Source: Streptomyces sp. WAC 01529
GTDB lineage: Bacteria; Actinomycetota; Actinomycetes; Streptomycetales; Streptomycetaceae
DNA length: 64,000 bases
Direction of reading: 5' to 3'
Assembly (NCBI RefSeq): GCF_003945545.1
Contig: NZ_CP029617.1
Span: 6,227,001-6,291,000 of the forward strand
Part shown: piece after piece, positions 44,018 to 52,441 of the stretch
Layout: the number at the start of each line of letters is the position of its first letter
Position numbering within the stretch: the stretch's first letter is position 1
Notes under the pieces: model-generated
Seen by the model: only the letters and a program-made list of their open reading frames with translations
Database searches by the model: none
Told to the model about the DNA's origin: nothing
Translations under genes and position numbers: made by a program

Positions 44018-45556
44018 GTGTCGGCCAGCACATCCCGTACGCTCCCGCCGGAGATCGCCGAATCCGTCTCTGTCATGGCGCTCATCGAGCGGGGAAAGGC
44101 TGATGGGCAGATCGCCGGCGATGACGTGCGTCGTGCCTTCGAAGCTGACCAGATTCCGGCCACTCAGTGGAAGAACGTTCTGCGCAGCCTCAACCAGATC
44201 CTCGAGGAAGAGGGTGTGACGCTGATGGTCAGTGCCGCGGAGCCCAAGCGCCCCCGCAAGAGCGTCGCAGCGAAGAGCCCGGCCAAGCGCACCGCGACCA
44301 GGACGGTCGCGGCGAAGACCGCCACGGCGAAGCCCACCGCCACCGCCGCCACTGAGGCGCCGACCGCGGATGGTGCCGCTGAGGACGCGCCCGCGAAGAA
44401 GGTCGCTGCCAAGAAGACGACGGCCAAGAAGGCCGTCGCCAAGAAGACCGTCGCCAAGAAGGCGACGGCCAAGAAGTCCACCTCCAAGAAGGACGCCGAC
44501 GAGCTCCTGGATGACGAGGCCACCGAGGAGGCACCCGCCGCCGGCAAGCCCGGCGAGGGCGAGCCCGCCGAGGAGGGCGCCCAGGGCTTCGTGCTCTCGG
44601 ACGAGGACGAGGACGACGCGCCGGCCCAGCAGGTCGCCGCGGCCGGTGCCACCGCCGACCCCGTCAAGGACTACCTGAAGCAGATCGGCAAGGTCCCCCT
44701 CCTCAACGCCGAGCAGGAGGTCGAGCTCGCCAAGCGCATCGAGGCCGGCCTGTTCGCCGAGGACAAGCTCGCCAACGCCGACAAGCTCGCTCCGAAGCTC
44801 AAGCGCGAGCTGGAGATCATCGCCGAGGACGGCCGCCGCGCGAAGAACCACCTCCTGGAGGCCAACCTCCGCCTGGTGGTCTCCCTGGCCAAGCGCTACA
44901 CCGGCCGCGGCATGCTCTTCCTGGACCTCATCCAGGAGGGCAACCTCGGTCTGATCCGCGCGGTCGAGAAGTTCGACTACACCAAGGGCTACAAGTTCTC
45001 CACGTACGCCACCTGGTGGATCCGTCAGGCGATCACCCGCGCCATGGCCGACCAGGCCCGCACCATCCGTATCCCGGTGCACATGGTCGAGGTCATCAAC
45101 AAGCTGGCCCGTGTCCAGCGCCAGATGCTCCAGGACCTGGGCCGCGAGCCCACTCCGGAGGAGCTGGCCAAGGAACTCGACATGACCCCGGAGAAGGTCA
45201 TCGAGGTCCAGAAGTACGGCCGTGAGCCGATCTCCCTGCACACCCCCCTGGGTGAGGACGGCGACAGCGAGTTCGGTGACCTCATCGAGGACTCCGAAGC
45301 GGTCGTGCCGGCCGACGCGGTCAGCTTCACGCTGCTCCAGGAGCAGCTGCACTCGGTCCTGGACACCCTGTCCGAGCGTGAGGCGGGCGTGGTCTCCATG
45401 CGCTTCGGTCTCACGGACGGCCAGCCCAAGACCCTCGACGAGATCGGCAAGGTCTACGGAGTGACGCGTGAGCGCATCCGCCAGATCGAGTCGAAGACGA
45501 TGTCGAAGCTGCGTCACCCGTCGCGCTCGCAGGTCCTGCGCGACTACCTCGACTAA
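44018..45556 (+). CDS. hrdB: HrdB, principal sigma factor
   Basis: 512 residues from the GTG at 44018, with GAGAGG 7 nt upstream. Region 1.1 is followed by a long Lys/Ala/Thr-rich stretch (about 75-175, KKTTAKK-type repeats) and acidic segments. Regions 1.2-4.2 follow: DPVKDYLKQIG, NLRLVVSLAKRYTGRGM, FSTYATWWIRQAI, and the C-terminal helix-turn-helix TLDEIGKVYGVTRERIRQIE. It is the essential housekeeping sigma of Streptomyces. The gene has its own promoters and terminator. Confidence 0.98.
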   Translation: MSASTSRTLPPEIAESVSVMALIERGKADGQIAGDDVRRAFEADQIPATQWKNVLRSLNQILEEEGVTLMVSAAEPKRPRKSVAAKSPAKRTATRTVAAKTATAKPTATAATEAPTADGAAEDAPAKKVAAKKTTAKKAVAKKTVAKKATAKKSTSKKDADELLDDEATEEAPAAGKPGEGEPAEEGAQGFVLSDEDEDDAPAQQVAAAGATADPVKDYLKQIGKVPLLNAEQEVELAKRIEAGLFAEDKLANADKLAPKLKRELEIIAEDGRRAKNHLLEANLRLVVSLAKRYTGRGMLFLDLIQEGNLGLIRAVEKFDYTKGYKFSTYATWWIRQAITRAMADQARTIRIPVHMVEVINKLARVQRQMLQDLGREPTPEELAKELDMTPEKVIEVQKYGREPISLHTPLGEDGDSEFGDLIEDSEAVVPADAVSFTLLQEQLHSVLDTLSEREAGVVSMRFGLTDGQPKTLDEIGKVYGVTRERIRQIESKTMSKLRHPSRSQVLRDYLD

Positions 45557-45596
45557 GCCCCGACGGCCGGGTCCCGGCAGTCGGCAGAGCGTTCCC

Positions 45597-45636
45597 GGAA
45601 GGCCCGAAGTCCTCGGCATGAGGCTTCGGGCCTTCC
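45597..45636 (+). terminator. hrdB terminator
   Basis: Stem GGAAGGCCCGAAG/CTTCGGGCCTTCC, extended by CCTC/GAGG with one bulged T, 40 nt past the hrdB stop. Confidence 0.8.
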
Positions 45637-45708
45637 GCGCGCGGGTGCGCGGTATGCGGCACTGAATCACTCTGGGGAGGCCATCGCAGCCCAGAGTGAG
45701 GAGATCGC

Positions 45709-46539
45709 ATGCGTCGTCCCTTCGCCCGACCGTGGACGGGGGTACTGGCCACGGCGGCCGCTGCCGCCGCCCTGCCGCTGGCTTCCCCGGTGCCCGCGGC
45801 GGCCGACAGTGTGATCGTCGGGGGCAGCCCGGTGCAGGTGTCCGAGAGTCCGTGGGTGGTGGCGCTCTCCAGTCGTGACCGGTTCGGGGGTACCCGCTCG
45901 GGGCAGTTCTGCGGCGGCGTGGTGACCGGGCGTACGACGGTCCTGACGGCGGCCCACTGCATGAGCGAGGACGTACTCGGCTTGCCGATGAACCGGGTCC
46001 AGGACCTGAAGGTCATCGTCGGGCGCGGGGATCTGGGCACCTCCGAGGGCCGAGAGATCCCGGTGCGTGAGGTCAGGATCAACCCGGAGTACGACAGCTA
46101 CAGCAACTCCGGCGACGTCGCGGCGCTCACCCTGGCCGAGGAGCTCCCCGAGGGTTACGTGCTGCCCATGGCGGGGGAGGGTGACCCCGCGTACAAGGCG
46201 GGGACGGAGGCGGCCGTCTACGGCTGGGGGGACACCACGGGGGCGGGCGATTACGCCCGTACGCTCCACGCGGCACGGGTGCGGGTGCTGTCCGATGCCG
46301 TGTGCGAGGAGGCGTACCCGGGCAATGCCGACGGCACGTACAGGGCGAAGACCATGCTGTGCGCCGGGGAGATGGAGGGGCGGCGAGACGCCTGTCAGGG
46401 GGACAGTGGCGGGCCGCTGGTCGCCCAGGGGCGCCTCATCGGCCTGGTGTCCTGGGGGAGCGGCTGCGGGCGTCCTGGGAGCCCGGGCGTCTATACGCGG
46501 ATCTCCGAGGTGGCCAAGGTGATGCGGGCCCGCGCCTGA
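45709..46539 (+). CDS. Secreted trypsin-like serine protease (S1A)
   Basis: 276 residues. A signal peptide (MRRPFARPWTGVLATAAAAAALP...) ends near AAADS, and the mature part opens with VIVGGSPV, similar to the IVGG start of trypsins but with Val first. The triad is His83 (TAAHC), Asp136 and Ser233 (CQGDSGGPLV). Asp six residues before Ser (DACQGDSGG) predicts cleavage after Arg/Lys. ATG 45709 follows GAGGAG. Confidence 0.92.
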   Translation: MRRPFARPWTGVLATAAAAAALPLASPVPAAADSVIVGGSPVQVSESPWVVALSSRDRFGGTRSGQFCGGVVTGRTTVLTAAHCMSEDVLGLPMNRVQDLKVIVGRGDLGTSEGREIPVREVRINPEYDSYSNSGDVAALTLAEELPEGYVLPMAGEGDPAYKAGTEAAVYGWGDTTGAGDYARTLHAARVRVLSDAVCEEAYPGNADGTYRAKTMLCAGEMEGRRDACQGDSGGPLVAQGRLIGLVSWGSGCGRPGSPGVYTRISEVAKVMRARA

Positions 46540-46611
46540 GGCGGGTGCCCGCCCGGCGGCCTTGGCGGCCCAGGAGGGCCCAGAAGGGGCGTGGAGGCCC
46601 CTGTGACGAGG

Positions 46612-46653
46612 ACGGGCGGTGGCCCCTGCCGGTTGGCAGGGGCCACCGCCCGT
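46612..46653. terminator. Terminator between convergent protease and DUF7455 genes
   Basis: A perfect 19-bp stem (46612-46630 with 46635-46653) with a GGTT loop. Confidence 0.85.
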
Positions 46654-46699
46654 TCACCGGCCTGGTGTGCCGGAGCTGGCTCGTCGTGGATGCGAGGTG

Positions 46700-46930
46700 T
46701 CAGCGGTCCTCTTCGGTGGAGCTCTCCGGAACAGCGGTCAGTCGCTCCGTCTCGTCCTGTATCTCAGCGGCGATCTTCTTGAGTTCCGGCTCGAACTTGC
46801 GGCCATGGTGGGCGCAGAAGAGCAGTTCGCCGCCGCTCAGCAGGACGACGCGCAGGTAAGCCTGGGCGCCGCAGCGGTCGCAGCGATCAGCGGCCGTCAG
46901 GGGGCTCGCGGGGGTCAGAACAGTAGTCAC
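46700..46930 (-). CDS. DUF7455 small zinc-ribbon-like protein
   Basis: 76 residues from a GTG after AGAAGAGG. CDRCGAQAYLRV and LLFCAHHGRK bring two Cys, a third Cys and two His together, a likely zinc site. A charged helix follows (LKKIAAEIQDETERL). The family is conserved next to hrdB-parE in Streptomyces; its function is unknown. Confidence 0.85.
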   Translation of the reverse strand: MTTVLTPASPLTAADRCDRCGAQAYLRVVLLSGGELLFCAHHGRKFEPELKKIAAEIQDETERLTAVPESSTEEDR

Positions 46931-47369
46931 GTCGCCTCTTCTCTAGCTCGACGAGCTGTCGTACCAGGGTCAACATCCAACCAGGCCGAAAACGTTCCCG
47001 CTCGTGGCTTTTCCTCGAAATTTCTTTTTGAGGAGGTTGTCCGTTGCCGGTTGGCGGCGAATGTGCCGTATTGCGTCTCTTACGTGTCTTACGGTTTCGC
47101 GCTGGCTGTCAGGTCGGGTCCTCCCGGCTGGCTGCCGGTTGTTCATGAGGACGTGCCCGGAGCCTAAATGGTTCATGCCTCGAAGGGAACGTGACGTGTG
47201 CTTCACTCCATCGAGGGATCGAACATGTATGCGAGCCTGAGCTAGTCTGCGTTTGGACGTGGGTGGCGTTACAACGGCTCTACCAGGCCTCGGTACCCTC
47301 TGACGGGCAACCGAAGCCGCGTCCTTACCCCAAAGGACTCCCCTTGAAATTCAGCGAGGAGCGAACCGC
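46931..47369. other. Region upstream of parE
   Basis: 439 bp with no certain gene. It contains an unusually AT-rich patch (47010-47030, ending in TTTTT), GAGGAGG at 47030-47036 in front of a 34-codon frame with TTA codons, and a 60-codon frame that overlaps the parE start by GTGA (see findings). No promoter could be assigned with confidence. Confidence 0.5.
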
Positions 47370-49493
47370 GTGACCGCCGAGACGTCCGTGCCGTCCACAG
47401 CGTTGCTGACCGGAGCAGACCGGGACGGTTCCAACTACACCGCGCGGCACCTGCTCGTCCTGGAGGGGCTTGAGGCCGTCCGCAAGCGTCCGGGCATGTA
47501 CATCGGGTCGACGGACAGCCGCGGCCTGATGCACTGCCTCTGGGAGATCATCGACAACTCCGTCGACGAGGCCCTGGGCGGGTACTGCGACCACATCGAG
47601 GTCATCCTCCACGACGACGCCTCCGTAGAGGTCCGGGACAACGGCCGCGGCATCCCCGTGGACGTCGAGCCCAAGACCGGCCTCTCCGGAGTCGAGGTCG
47701 TCATGACCAAGCTCCACGCGGGCGGCAAGTTCGGCGGTGGCTCCTACGCGGCCTCCGGTGGTCTGCACGGCGTGGGCGCCTCCGTGGTGAACGCGCTCTC
47801 CGCGCGCCTCGACGTCGAGGTGGACCGCGCCGGGCACACGCACGCGATCAGCTTCCGGCGCGGTGTCCCCGGTGCCTTCGCCAAGATGGGGCCCGAGGCG
47901 CCCTTCGACCCGTCGGCGAAGCTCAGCAAGGTCAAGAAGATCCCCAAGAACCGCACCGGCACGCGCGTGCGCTACTGGGCGGACCGGCAGATCTTCCTCA
48001 AGGACGCCAAGCTGTCGCTGGAGAACCTCCACCAGCGCGCCCGCCAGACCGCCTTCCTGGTGCCGGGCCTGACCATCGTCGTACGCGACGAATTCGGCCT
48101 CGGCGAGGGCGGCTCGAAGGGCGAGGAGTCCTTCCGCTTCGACGGTGGCATCAGCGAGTTCTGCGAGTATCTGGCCCAGGACAAGGCGGTCTGCGACATC
48201 CTCCGCTTCTCCGGGCAGGGCTCCTTCAAGGAGACGGTGCCGGTCCTCGACGACCACGGTCAGATGACCCCCACCGAGGTCACCCGTGAGCTCGGAGTGG
48301 ATGTCGCGCTGCGCTGGGGTACCGGGTACGACACGAACGTCAGGTCCTTCGTCAACATCATCGCCACCCCCAAGGGCGGCACCCATGTGAGCGGTTTCGA
48401 GCGCTCGCTGACCAAGACGATGAACGAGGCGCTGCGCAGCCAGAAGGTGCTGCGCGTCGCCGAGGACGACATCGTCAAGGACGACGCCCTGGAAGGCCTC
48501 ACGGCGGTCGTCACGGTCCGTCTCGCGGAGCCGCAGTTCGAGGGCCAGACCAAGGAGGTGCTGGGCACCTCCGCGGCCAACCGCATCGTCGCCAACGTCG
48601 TCGCCAAGGAGCTCAAGGCGTTCCTGACGTCCACGAAGCGGGACGCGAAGGCGCAGGCCCGCGCCGTCATGGACAAGGCCGTCGCCGCGGCCCGTACGCG
48701 AATCGCGGCCCGCCAGCACAAGGACGCCCAGCGCCGGAAGACGGCCCTGGAGTCCTCCTCGCTGCCCGCGAAGCTCGCGGACTGCCGCAGCGACGACGTG
48801 GAGCGCAGCGAGCTCTTCATCGTCGAGGGTGACTCCGCGCTCGGCACCGCCAAGCTCGCCCGCAACTCCGAGTTCCAGGCGCTCCTCCCGATCCGCGGCA
48901 AGATTCTCAACGTTCAGAAGGCGTCCGTGACGGACATGCTGAAGAACGCCGAGTGCGGCGCGATCATCCAGGTCATAGGAGCTGGGTCCGGCCGGACCTT
49001 CGACATCGACGCGGCGCGCTACGGAAAGATCATCCTGCTCGTCGACGCCGACGTCGACGGCGCGCACATCCGGATCCTGCTGCTGACGCTGTTCCAGCGC
49101 TATATGCGGCCGATGGTCGAGGCGGGCCGGGTCTTCGCCGCGGTGCCGCCGCTGCACCGCATCGAGCTGAGCCAGCCGAAGAAGGGCCAGGACAAGTACG
49201 TCTACACGTACTCGGACCGTGAGCTTCGGGAGACCCTGCTCGAGCTGCAGCGCAAGAACGTGCGCTACAAGGACTCGATCCAGCGCTACAAGGGCCTGGG
49301 CGAGATGGACGCCGATCAGCTGGCCGAGACCACCATGGACCCGCGCTACCGGACCCTGCGCCGGATCAACATCTCCGACCTGGAGTCGGCCGAGCAGGTT
49401 TTCGATCTGCTCATGGGCAACGACGTCGCGCCGCGCAAGGAGTTCATCACGAGTTCCGCGGCGACGCTGGACCGCTCGCGCATCGACGCGTAG
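47370..49493 (+). CDS. parE: DNA topoisomerase IV subunit B (GyrB-like, ATPase)
   Basis: 707 residues from a GTG with GAGGAG 8 nt upstream. It has the GHKL ATPase (IDNSVDEAL, DNGRGIPVD, GGLHGVGASVVNALS), the transducer domain, and the TOPRIM domain (EGDSALG, DADVDGAHIR) with a C-terminal QRYKGLGEMDADQL. It pairs with the parC product encoded at 60456-62909 to decatenate chromosomes. The two subunit genes are 11 kb apart, as in other Streptomyces, and gyrase proper is encoded elsewhere. Confidence 0.95.
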   Translation: MTAETSVPSTALLTGADRDGSNYTARHLLVLEGLEAVRKRPGMYIGSTDSRGLMHCLWEIIDNSVDEALGGYCDHIEVILHDDASVEVRDNGRGIPVDVEPKTGLSGVEVVMTKLHAGGKFGGGSYAASGGLHGVGASVVNALSARLDVEVDRAGHTHAISFRRGVPGAFAKMGPEAPFDPSAKLSKVKKIPKNRTGTRVRYWADRQIFLKDAKLSLENLHQRARQTAFLVPGLTIVVRDEFGLGEGGSKGEESFRFDGGISEFCEYLAQDKAVCDILRFSGQGSFKETVPVLDDHGQMTPTEVTRELGVDVALRWGTGYDTNVRSFVNIIATPKGGTHVSGFERSLTKTMNEALRSQKVLRVAEDDIVKDDALEGLTAVVTVRLAEPQFEGQTKEVLGTSAANRIVANVVAKELKAFLTSTKRDAKAQARAVMDKAVAAARTRIAARQHKDAQRRKTALESSSLPAKLADCRSDDVERSELFIVEGDSALGTAKLARNSEFQALLPIRGKILNVQKASVTDMLKNAECGAIIQVIGAGSGRTFDIDAARYGKIILLVDADVDGAHIRILLLTLFQRYMRPMVEAGRVFAAVPPLHRIELSQPKKGQDKYVYTYSDRELRETLLELQRKNVRYKDSIQRYKGLGEMDADQLAETTMDPRYRTLRRINISDLESAEQVFDLLMGNDVAPRKEFITSSAATLDRSRIDA

Positions 49494-49617
49494 GGGCCCG
49501 TATCTGACGCTGCTTCACCTGATGGGGTGAAGAGCGCCGGGAGAAGAGTCAGGGATCTTCCCGATCTGCCCATCCTTGGGCACGCGGCCGAACAGGGCTG
49601 CGGACAAGGAGAGTTCG

Positions 49618-50130
49618 GTGGAGATGCACGACGCGCGCGACGCCGGGGTCGGCCAGGCCGACCCCGGCCCGGGCCGGCCCGGCGATCCGAGGGATCCCTG
49701 GTACGACGCGCTCGCCTCAGGCTGGGGTGAGCTGGACGGCACGGGCGCGCCGGCCTCCGTGGTGCCGCCTCGGGGGCCCGCGGAGCGGCGGAGCGCGAGT
49801 GCGGCCGACATCTACCTGGAAGTCCAGCGCAGCGAGGCCTTCCAGGAGGTGCGCGGCCGGTATCGGAGGTTCGCCTTCCCGGCGGTCGTACTCTTCTTCG
49901 CCTGGTACGTGGCATACGTCGTGACCGCCACTGCGGCACCGGGCCTGATGGCGCGCCCGGTCACCGGGGCGGTGAACGTGGCGATGCTGGCGGGCCTCGG
50001 CCAGTTCCTCACGACGTTCCTGCTGACCTGGGCGTACGCCCGGCACGCGCGCCTGCGCCGGGACCGAGCGGCACTTGACCTGCGGTGGTCCGTGTTCGAA
50101 CAGACGCGGGAGCAGGGGGCCGAGCGATGA
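49618..50130 (+). CDS. DUF485 family membrane protein (symporter partner)
   Basis: 170 residues; GTG 49618 or ATG 49624, both after AAGGAGAG. A polar head of about 70 residues is followed by VQRSEAFQEVRGRYRRFAFP and two membrane helices (AVVLFFAWYVAYVV and NVAMLAGLGQFLTTFLLTWAYA), the DUF485 layout. DUF485 genes nearly always precede acetate/carboxylate:sodium symporter genes, as here. Its stop overlaps the symporter ATG (ATGA), so translation is coupled. Confidence 0.85.
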   Translation: MEMHDARDAGVGQADPGPGRPGDPRDPWYDALASGWGELDGTGAPASVVPPRGPAERRSASAADIYLEVQRSEAFQEVRGRYRRFAFPAVVLFFAWYVAYVVTATAAPGLMARPVTGAVNVAMLAGLGQFLTTFLLTWAYARHARLRRDRAALDLRWSVFEQTREQGAER

Positions 50131-51719
50131 CCGGCGATCACCAGAGCCTCGCTCTCCTGCTGTTCGGCATCTTCGTGGGCGTCACGCTCGCGATCACGAC
50201 GTGGGTGAGCCGCAACCGGCACGGCTCGGCCGAGGAGTTCTACGCGGGCGGACGGCTCTTCTCCCCGATGGAGAACGGTTTCGCCATCGCCGGTGACTAC
50301 ATGTCGGCCGCCTCCTTCCTCGGCATCTCCGGGCTGATCGCGCTCTTCGGGTACGACGGGCTGCTCTACTCGGTCGGTTTCCTCGTCGCCTGGCTCGTCG
50401 TGCTGTTCCTCGTCGCCGAACTGGTGCGCAATTGCGGCCGGTTCACCCTCGCCGACGTCGTCGCCTCGCGGATGCGGGAGCGGCCGGTGCGGATCGCGGC
50501 GGGAACTTCCTCGGTCACCGTGTCCGTTCTCTATCTGGTGGCGCAGATGGTGGGGGCGGGCTCGCTGGTCGCGCTGCTGCTCGGCGGGACGAGCGGGGCG
50601 GCGCAGTCCTGGACGGTGATCGGCGTAGGCGCGCTGATGGTGATCTATGTGTCGTTGGGAGGGATGCGGGCCACCACCTGGATTCAGATCGTGAAAGCGG
50701 TCCTGCTGATGTGCGGGGCGATCGCGTTGACCGTGCTCGTCCTGGTGCGTTTCCACGGGGACTTCGACCAACTGCTGCGTACCGCCGCCGACCGCAGCGG
50801 CCATGGCGAGCGGTTCCTGGCCCCCGGCCTGAAGTACGGCGGTGACTGGACCGCGCGGCTCGACTTCATCAGCCTGGGCCTCGCCCTCGTGCTCGGTACG
50901 GCCGGGTTGCCGCACATCCTGTCCCGCTTCTACACCGTGCCGACCGCGCGGGCCGCGCGCCGCTCGGTCGTGTGGTCGATCGGCCTCATCGGCAGTTTCT
51001 ACCTGATGACGATCGTGCTCGGCTTCGGCGCGGCCGCGATCGTGGGCTCCGAGGCGGTACGGGGGTCGAACGCGGCGGGGAACACGGCGGTGCCGCTGCT
51101 CGCCCTCGATCTGGGCGGCGGCGCGGATTCCACAGGCGGAACGGTTCTGTTCGCGATCGTCGCCGCCATCGCCTTCGCCACGATCCTCGCCGTGGTCGCC
51201 GGGATCACGCTCGCCTCCTCGGCGTCGGTGGCCCATGACCTGTACGCCTCCTTGCGACGGCGGAACGCGAAGCCGCGCAGTGAGGTGGCGGTGGCGCGCG
51301 TCGCCGCGGCCGGGATCGGCGTGGTCGCGATCGGGCTCGGGCTGCTGGCCCGCGACCTGAACGTCGCGTTCCTGGTGGGCCTCGCCTTCGCGGTCGCCGC
51401 GTCCGCCAATCTGCCGGTGCTGCTCTACTCGCTGTTCTGGCGGAACTTCACCACCCGAGGTGCGGTCTGGTCGGTGTACGGAGGGCTCCTGCCCGCGCTC
51501 ACGCTGGTGCTGCTCTCGCCGGTGGTCTCCGGGAGCCCCAACTCCCTTTTCCCGGGAGTGGACTTCCAGTGCTTCCCGCTGGAGAACCCGGGGCTCGTCT
51601 CGATCCCACTGGGCTTTCTCGCGGGGTGGCTGGGCACGGTGACCTCGCGTGAACCAGCCGACGAGGCCAAGCACGCGGAGACGGAGGTGCGGTCGCTGAC
51701 CGGCGCAGGAGCGGCGTAA
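50127..51719 (+). CDS. Sodium:solute symporter (SSS family, acetate/monocarboxylate type)
   Basis: 530 residues from the ATG that overlaps the DUF485 stop by 4 nt. About 13 membrane helices; FYAGGRLFSPMENGFAIAGDYMSAASFLGI is the ActP/MctC-like N-terminal region, with GTAGLPHILSRFYT and NLPVLLYSLFWRNFTTRG further on. It likely imports acetate, pyruvate or another short carboxylate with sodium. It faces a CitA/DcuS-like two-component system, a plausible controller. Confidence 0.9.
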   Translation: MTGDHQSLALLLFGIFVGVTLAITTWVSRNRHGSAEEFYAGGRLFSPMENGFAIAGDYMSAASFLGISGLIALFGYDGLLYSVGFLVAWLVVLFLVAELVRNCGRFTLADVVASRMRERPVRIAAGTSSVTVSVLYLVAQMVGAGSLVALLLGGTSGAAQSWTVIGVGALMVIYVSLGGMRATTWIQIVKAVLLMCGAIALTVLVLVRFHGDFDQLLRTAADRSGHGERFLAPGLKYGGDWTARLDFISLGLALVLGTAGLPHILSRFYTVPTARAARRSVVWSIGLIGSFYLMTIVLGFGAAAIVGSEAVRGSNAAGNTAVPLLALDLGGGADSTGGTVLFAIVAAIAFATILAVVAGITLASSASVAHDLYASLRRRNAKPRSEVAVARVAAAGIGVVAIGLGLLARDLNVAFLVGLAFAVAASANLPVLLYSLFWRNFTTRGAVWSVYGGLLPALTLVLLSPVVSGSPNSLFPGVDFQCFPLENPGLVSIPLGFLAGWLGTVTSREPADEAKHAETEVRSLTGAGAA

Positions 51720-51763
51720 CGGGGGGCTTCCCGGCCTCTTTCCTGTCGTGGCCAGGGGGCCGC

Positions 51764-52441
51764 TCAGATGCTCGCCGCCCACTCGTAGCGGTGCTCCGGG
51801 CGGCCCGTGTCGCCATACTTGAGGCTCAGCCGGACGCGGCCCGTGCGCTCCAGGAGTTTCAGATAGCGCTGCGCCGTCTGCCGGCTCAGCCGCGTGCGGT
51901 CCGCCAACTCCTGTGCGGAGAGCGGCCCTTCCGCGGCCCTCAGAGCCCTGCGGACCAGCTCCGCCGTGGTGGGGGAGTGCCCCTTGGGCAGCTCGGGCGC
52001 CGCAGTCGCCGACAGTGCGCCGAAGATCCGGTCGACCTCGGCCTGCTCGGCCTCGCCCCCGCCCTCCCACGTGCGCCGCAGCGTCGCGTACGCGTCGAGC
52101 TTGGCGCGCAGCCCCGCATAGGAGAACGGCTTGACCAAGTACTGGAGTGCGCCGTGGCGCATCGCCGCCTGCACCGTGGCGACATCGCGAGCCGCGGTCA
52201 CCATGATCACGTCGGTCTGGTGGCCGCGCTCACGCAACGTACGTACGACCGACAGGCCCGTCTCGTCCGGCAGGTAGTGGTCCAGCAGCACCAGATCCAC
52301 GGTGACAGCCTCGATGAGCCGCAGCGCCTCGGCGGCGTTGTGTGCCTTTGCCGCCACGCGGAAGCCGGGGATCTTCGCCACATAGGCGGCGTTGACGTCC
52401 GCGACCCGGACGTCGTCGTCGACGACAAGTACCTCGATCAT
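51764..52441 (-). CDS. Response regulator, CitB/DcuR type
   Basis: 225 residues. The receiver domain has Asp9-Asp10, phosphorylation site Asp54 (LLDHYLPDE), Thr82 and Lys104 (YLVKPF). The C-terminal helix-turn-helix (LSAQELADRTRLSRQTAQRYLKLLE) is the winged type of CitB/DcuR regulators. Its ATG overlaps the kinase stop by 4 nt (ATGA). Likely target: the adjacent symporter operon. Confidence 0.92.
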   Translation of the reverse strand: MIEVLVVDDDVRVADVNAAYVAKIPGFRVAAKAHNAAEALRLIEAVTVDLVLLDHYLPDETGLSVVRTLRERGHQTDVIMVTAARDVATVQAAMRHGALQYLVKPFSYAGLRAKLDAYATLRRTWEGGGEAEQAEVDRIFGALSATAAPELPKGHSPTTAELVRRALRAAEGPLSAQELADRTRLSRQTAQRYLKLLERTGRVRLSLKYGDTGRPEHRYEWAASI

